The notes beneath the pieces were generated by a model. That model ran no database searches. It was not told where the DNA came from and saw nothing but the letters and a program-made list of their open reading frames with translations. From an uncultured Lachnospiraceae bacterium (GTDB taxonomy: Bacteria > Bacillota > Clostridia > Lachnospirales > Lachnospiraceae), in assembly GCA_934394615.1 (NCBI GenBank), contig CAKRRJ010000006.1:1-46524 (forward strand): a stretch of 46,524 nucleotides of DNA, in the 5' to 3' direction. Shown one piece after another: positions 43,601 through 46,524 of this stretch. Made by a program: the position numbers and the translations under genes. Each line of letters opens with the position of its first letter. Within the stretch, counting starts at the first letter, position 1.

Positions 43601-45269
43601 TTCATCCTTCGTCGCGAATATGGCCGGTATCACGGAGGTAAACTCCTTAAGCCCGCATTACCTGTGCCCGAAGTGCCATTACTCCGATTTTGATTCCGAG
43701 GATGTAAAAAAATTCTCTGGTATGGCGGGCTGCGATATGCCCGACATGCGCTGCCCGAAGTGCGGCTCCATGATGACGAAACAGGGATTTGACATTCCGT
43801 TTGAGACGTTCCTGGGATTCAAGGGAGATAAGGAGCCGGATATCGACTTAAATTTCTCTGGTGAGTACCAGAGTAAGGCGCATGACTACACGGAGGTTAT
43901 CTTCGGAAAAGGACAGACCTTCCGCGCGGGAACCATCGGTACGCTGGCAGATAAGACGGCGTTCGGTTTTGTAAAACGATACTACGAGGAGCGCGGCATC
44001 CATAAGCGAAACTGCGAGATTGACCGCATCGTGCAGGGCTGCGTGGGTGTGCGGCGTACCACCGGACAGCATCCGGGCGGCATCGTTGTGCTGCCGATCG
44101 GCGAGGAAATCTACTCCTTCACTCCGGTCCAGCGTCCGGCAAACGATATGACGACCTCCACAGTCACCACGCATTTCGATTACCACTCGATCGACCACAA
44201 CCTGTTAAAACTGGATATCCTGGGGCATCAGGACCCGACCATGATCCGCATGCTGCAGGATTTAACCGGCCTGGACCCGGTAAAAGACATTCCGCTGGAT
44301 TCGCCGGAGGTTATGTCCCTGTTCCAGAATACGTCGGCGCTCGGCATCACGCCGGATGATATCGGCGGCTGCAAGCTTGGCGCCCTCGGCATCCCGGAGT
44401 TCGGTACAGATTTCGCGATGCAGATGTTACTTGACGCGCAGCCGAAATATTTTTCCGACCTTGTCCGCATTGCCGGACTGGCACATGGTACGGATGTATG
44501 GCTGGGCAACGCGAAAGACCTTATCTTAAGCGGCCAGGCGACCATTCAGACCGCCATCTGCTGCCGAGACGATATCATGGTGTACCTGATCCAGATGGGA
44601 CTGGAGGAAGGCCTTTCCTTCACGATCATGGAGAGCGTGCGAAAAGGCAAGGGCCTAAAGCCGGACTGGATCGAGGAGATGAAAAAGCACAATGTGCCGC
44701 AGTGGTACATTGACTCCTGTTTAAAGATCAAATACATGTTCCCGAAGGCGCACGCGGCGGCGTACGTTATGATGGCGTGGCGCGTGGCATATTGTAAGGT
44801 ATTCTATCCGCTGGCCTACTACGCGGCATTCTTCAGTATCCGCGCGAACGGCTTCTCCTACGAGCTGATGTGCCAGGGAAGGGATAAGCTGGAGTACCAT
44901 CTGGCAGACTTTAAGAAGCGGGCAGATTCCCTGTCCAAGGCCGAGCAGGATACCCTGCGCGACATGCGTATCGTGCAGGAAATGTACGCCCGCGGTTTTG
45001 ACTTTATGCCGATTGACATCTACCGCGCGCAGGCAGACCGCTTCCAGGTGATTGAAGGCAAGCTGATGCCGTCGTTAAGCAGTATTGCCGGTTTGGGACT
45101 GAATGCGGCGGAGGGCGTGGTGTACGCGGCGAAAGACGGCCCGTTCTTATCGAGAGAGGACTTCCGGAACCGCACCAAAGTCAGCAAGACAATCTGCGAT
45201 CTGATGAACGATCTGGGACTTTTGGGCGACCTGCCGGAGAGCAACCAGCTGTCGCTGTTTGATTTCTAG
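40653..45269 (+). CDS. polC: DNA polymerase III alpha subunit, Gram-positive type
   Basis: 1538 residues. Domain order: N-terminal domain (1-195), a low-complexity Ala/Gly/Lys linker (about 200-285), OB fold (330-410), PHP domain from LHCHTKMSDMDGVSD (431), an inserted DnaQ-like 3'-5' exonuclease from VVFDIETTGFSPE (516), then the polymerase with GSRGSVGSSFVANM, the zinc Cys pairs CPKC...CPKCGSMM, and the catalytic PDIDLNFSGEYQ. It copies the chromosome and proofreads itself. It is about 100 residues longer than the B. subtilis enzyme, mostly because of the linker. The frame is intact. Confidence 0.97.
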   Translation: MKAFLEVFPGLHMTDQMQELLTLVNVDRVSMTRDRSSLRVYIVSPRLIDKRNIWSLEKGIREQLFPGKQIQIRIFEKYTLSEQYTPEKLLTAYRDSLLAELKEYSIVEYSILRKGACTFPKPDVLHMTVEDTMVNREKAVELKRVLEKVFHERCGLPVDVEYEYVPPVRAKASIQRELQAQQEAERMTARVASVLGLNEATGTDGAFAPSGDGAGDAASGNAQAGSAGAAHVGKTAAAGAGKAGKNAAGDRNGGAGKGAGANAQGTGKSGNAAGGDAKTGSFRSGRKDFKKNDWSSGGYRKKSDNPDVLFGRDFEDDFTEIEKIEGEIGEVTIRGKILDKDSRELRSGKTIIIFHITDFTDTITVKVFANEDTLEDLNAAIKPGTFIRLCGMTTIDRFDGELTIGSVRGIKKSEDFTSKRMDHSPVKRVELHCHTKMSDMDGVSDVAGIIKRAKEWGMDALAVTDHGCVQAFTEASHALDKNDPFKMLYGVEGYLVNDMKELVENSKGQNFEDPFVVFDIETTGFSPEKNKIIEIGAVKVEKGVITDKFSTFVNPDVPIPFEIEQLTSINDSMVLPAPKIDVILPQFLEFCSGCSLVAHNASFDVSFIAHNAELLGLPFEPTVLDTVAMARHLLPNLNRFKLDTVAKALNVSLENHHRAVDDAGCTAEIFVKFIQMLKERGVEDLDQLNRMSALSADMIKKLPTNHVIIIAKNEVGRINLYRLVSWSHIDYFAKKPRIPKSVLNQYREGLLIGSACEAGELYQALLRGLPEADIIKIANFYDFLEIQPLGNNAFMLRDEKSTVKTEEDLKDLNRRIVKLGETLGKPVCGTCDVHFLNPEDEVYRRILMAGQGFSDADQQAPLYLRTTEEMLKEFDYLGPDKAEEVVITNTRMIADMCEKISPVRPDKCPPVIENSDETLRKICYDQAHEMYGEDLPEIVSARLEKELNSIISNGFAVMYIIAQKLVWKSNEDGYLVGSRGSVGSSFVANMAGITEVNSLSPHYLCPKCHYSDFDSEDVKKFSGMAGCDMPDMRCPKCGSMMTKQGFDIPFETFLGFKGDKEPDIDLNFSGEYQSKAHDYTEVIFGKGQTFRAGTIGTLADKTAFGFVKRYYEERGIHKRNCEIDRIVQGCVGVRRTTGQHPGGIVVLPIGEEIYSFTPVQRPANDMTTSTVTTHFDYHSIDHNLLKLDILGHQDPTMIRMLQDLTGLDPVKDIPLDSPEVMSLFQNTSALGITPDDIGGCKLGALGIPEFGTDFAMQMLLDAQPKYFSDLVRIAGLAHGTDVWLGNAKDLILSGQATIQTAICCRDDIMVYLIQMGLEEGLSFTIMESVRKGKGLKPDWIEEMKKHNVPQWYIDSCLKIKYMFPKAHAAAYVMMAWRVAYCKVFYPLAYYAAFFSIRANGFSYELMCQGRDKLEYHLADFKKRADSLSKAEQDTLRDMRIVQEMYARGFDFMPIDIYRAQADRFQVIEGKLMPSLSSIAGLGLNAAEGVVYAAKDGPFLSREDFRNRTKVSKTICDLMNDLGLLGDLPESNQLSLFDF

Positions 45270-45272
45270 TGT

Positions 45273-45363
45273 AACTCTAGGGAAACATTTTTCGACAGAA
45301 TACGCAAAAGGGATTTACAACCGGTGGTTTCCCTGGTTATAATAAATTAGTTAGAGTTTTTTT
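45273..45363 (+). terminator. Long-range terminator overlapping the next promoter
   Basis: AACTCTA-GGGAAAC (45273-45286) can pair with GTTTCCC (45327-45333) and TAGAGTT (45352-45358), followed by a run of seven T. The promoter of the sugar kinase lies inside the loop and bulge of this structure, so one sequence seems to end polC transcripts and start kinase transcripts. Confidence 0.55.
45314..45343 (+). promoter_or_regulatory. Promoter of the PfkB-family kinase gene
   Basis: TTTACA (45314-45319) and a perfect TATAAT (45338-45343) are separated by 18 bases. The start codon is 54 bases downstream. Confidence 0.6.
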
Positions 45364-45396
45364 GAAAATGAATATAGGGAAAGTGAGAAACAAAAG

Positions 45397-46326
45397 ATGG
45401 GAATTGTAGTGATCGGTGCTGTATTTATGGACCTGAAGGGGTATTCCACATCCCCGTACATCCCGTCCGGACGCAATGCCGGAACCATCGTTCAGAATCA
45501 TGGCGGTGTGGCAAGAAACGTGGCGGAGGATATCGCGAACGTGGAGTTAAAGCCAACGTTTGTGAGCCTGGTGGACAATAACTCCATGGGCGAGGATGTG
45601 ATCCGCAAACTGGAGCGCCACAAAGTCAATACCGACTATATCCGCAAGCTGCCGGATGGCATGGGAACCTGGCTTGCGGTATTTGACCACGAGGGAGATG
45701 TTGTGGCATCTGTCTCCAAACGCCCGGACCTTGCTCCGATCGGTGACATTTTAGACCAGCAGGGCGATGAGATCTTCAAGGACGCGGACAGCATTGCTGT
45801 GGAAATCGACATCGATAAGGATATCATCAAAAAGATCTTCCACTATGCAGAGAAATACCAGAAAGATGTTTACGCGCTGGTATCCAACATGACCATTGCG
45901 GTAGAGCGCAGAGACTTTTTAAGAAAGACTTCCTGTTTTGTCTGCAACCAGCAGGAGGCAGGCATTCTCTTCTCCGAGGATTACGAGAACCTGACTCCGC
46001 AGCAGATGGCGGACACTCTGGCAGAGCGCATTAAGCCTGCGCGCATTTCCCGCATGGTGGTAACCATGGGCGAAAACGGAGCGGTTTACGCGGACTGCGA
46101 AGGAAACCGCGGCTGCGTTCCGGCTCTGAAGGTAGATGTTGTAGATACCACCGGAGCAGGAGACGCTTTCTTTGCAGGAGTCTGCATGGGACTGACTTAC
46201 GGAAAGACGATGGAAGAGGCCTGCAAAATCGGTACCCGCCTGTCATCTACCGTCATTACAACCTCTGAGAACATCTGCCCGCGCTTTATGCCGGAGGAGT
46301 TTGGCTTAAAGGCAGTGCAGGAATAA
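45397..46326 (+). CDS. PfkB-family carbohydrate/nucleoside kinase
   Basis: 309 residues. The ribokinase fold is shown by NHGGVARNVAEDIA near residue 37, RMVVTMGENGAVY near 218 and the PfkB signature VDTTGAGDAFFAGVCMG near 247, with the anion hole and catalytic Asp. The substrate cannot be set; pseudouridine or another sugar or nucleoside is possible given the MDLKGYSTSPYIPSGRN start. It is a single gene with its own promoter. Confidence 0.85.
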   Translation: MGIVVIGAVFMDLKGYSTSPYIPSGRNAGTIVQNHGGVARNVAEDIANVELKPTFVSLVDNNSMGEDVIRKLERHKVNTDYIRKLPDGMGTWLAVFDHEGDVVASVSKRPDLAPIGDILDQQGDEIFKDADSIAVEIDIDKDIIKKIFHYAEKYQKDVYALVSNMTIAVERRDFLRKTSCFVCNQQEAGILFSEDYENLTPQQMADTLAERIKPARISRMVVTMGENGAVYADCEGNRGCVPALKVDVVDTTGAGDAFFAGVCMGLTYGKTMEEACKIGTRLSSTVITTSENICPRFMPEEFGLKAVQE

Positions 46327-46456
46327 ATCTGACAGAATCATTGCGGTCCGGCTGTTTTGGACTGCCGCATATGTGCCATCAGGAGGAAACTTTAAGTAAC
46401 TGAATAAGTTGTCAAATGTGATAATATGTGTTTAAATATACTCATTAAGGTATACT
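46327..46456. other. Intergenic junction with an orphan ribosome site
   Basis: An imperfect hairpin (TGCGG...CCGCA, 46342-46370) follows the kinase gene. AGGAGGAAAC at about 46381-46390 is a strong ribosome site of the local style, but no start codon follows at useful spacing. The DNA then turns AT-rich up to the IS607-type gene. This looks like a mobile element inserted between a ribosome site and its gene. Confidence 0.45.
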
Positions 46457-46524
46457 ATGAATACATCAAATATCACAAATTACAAGCCAAAAGATTTTGC
46501 TGAATTGCTAGGTGTTTCTGTCAA
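46457..46524 (+). mobile_element. Start of an IS607-type serine recombinase gene, cut by the window edge
   Basis: ATG 46457 opens NTSNITNYKPKDFAELLGVS (22 codons seen). KPKDFAELLGVSV is the N-terminal MerR-like helix-turn-helix of IS607-family TnpA recombinases. The surrounding 130 bases are AT-rich, unlike the kinase gene before it. Only the first helix of the protein is visible, so a related MerR-type resolvase cannot be excluded. Confidence 0.65.

Noticed and set aside
1..46524. CRISPR arrays, rRNA or tRNA genes
   Set aside because: No regularly spaced repeats and no rRNA or tRNA consensus segments were seen when reading both strands.

Overview
The window reads as a chromosomal piece of a Gram-positive anaerobe of the Clostridia, most likely family Lachnospiraceae. 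The evidence is the gene order pyrH-frr-uppS-cdsA-dxr-rseP-ispG-polC, the Gram-positive PolC, strong AGGAGG-type ribosome sites, medium GC content, and lipoprotein and exopolysaccharide genes of the Firmicute type. Genus cannot be set from this sequence. No rRNA, tRNA or CRISPR array was seen.

Layout. (1) 1-3260 is a decaying region. An AT-rich left edge carries a broken nucleoside phosphorylase remnant on the minus strand. It is followed by a collapsed 5-oxoprolinase (pxp) locus: a 5'-truncated pxpB, an apparent deletion of pxpC and the biotin carrier gene, a biotin carboxylase with no N-terminus and two frameshifts, and a pxpA whose 3' end is fused to a piece of an unrelated solute-binding domain. 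(2) 3456-18721 is a one-direction exopolysaccharide operon: a MotA/ExbB-like channel fused to a degenerate EAL domain, a MotB/TolR-like protein carrying Cna_B/SpaA-type repeats, a Wzz/BY-kinase, a VanZ-like protein, an O-antigen ligase/polymerase-like protein, an acyltransferase, four glycosyltransferases, a flippase and an asparagine-synthase-like protein. (3) 18929-29799 is a peptide uptake and breakdown unit: a LysR regulator, two over-long permeases, two ATPases, a lipoprotein whose solute-binding domains appear in circularly permuted order, and two M20 hydrolases. (4) 29800-33309 holds a candidate structured RNA, a SlyD-type prolyl isomerase, a YitT protein, and a V4R sensor next to a HAMP-GGDEF diguanylate cyclase. 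(5) 33525-46326 is mostly housekeeping: an Sfp-type transferase, UMP kinase, ribosome recycling factor, undecaprenyl and CDP-diglyceride synthesis, the MEP isoprenoid enzymes Dxr and IspG, the RseP protease, PolC and a PfkB sugar kinase. The right edge starts an IS607-type recombinase.

How the parts may work together. The most striking system is the first two genes of the polysaccharide operon. A MotA-type proton channel with a c-di-GMP-binding-type EAL domain is translationally coupled to a MotB-like stator partner whose outside part is built of adhesin-type beta domains. This suggests ion-driven surface or export machinery controlled by c-di-GMP and tied to polysaccharide assembly. The active-looking GGDEF enzyme at 32428-33309 could supply the signal. 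The second notable system is the permuted peptide-binding lipoprotein with its enlarged permeases. Function statements rest on motif reading alone; no database search was possible.
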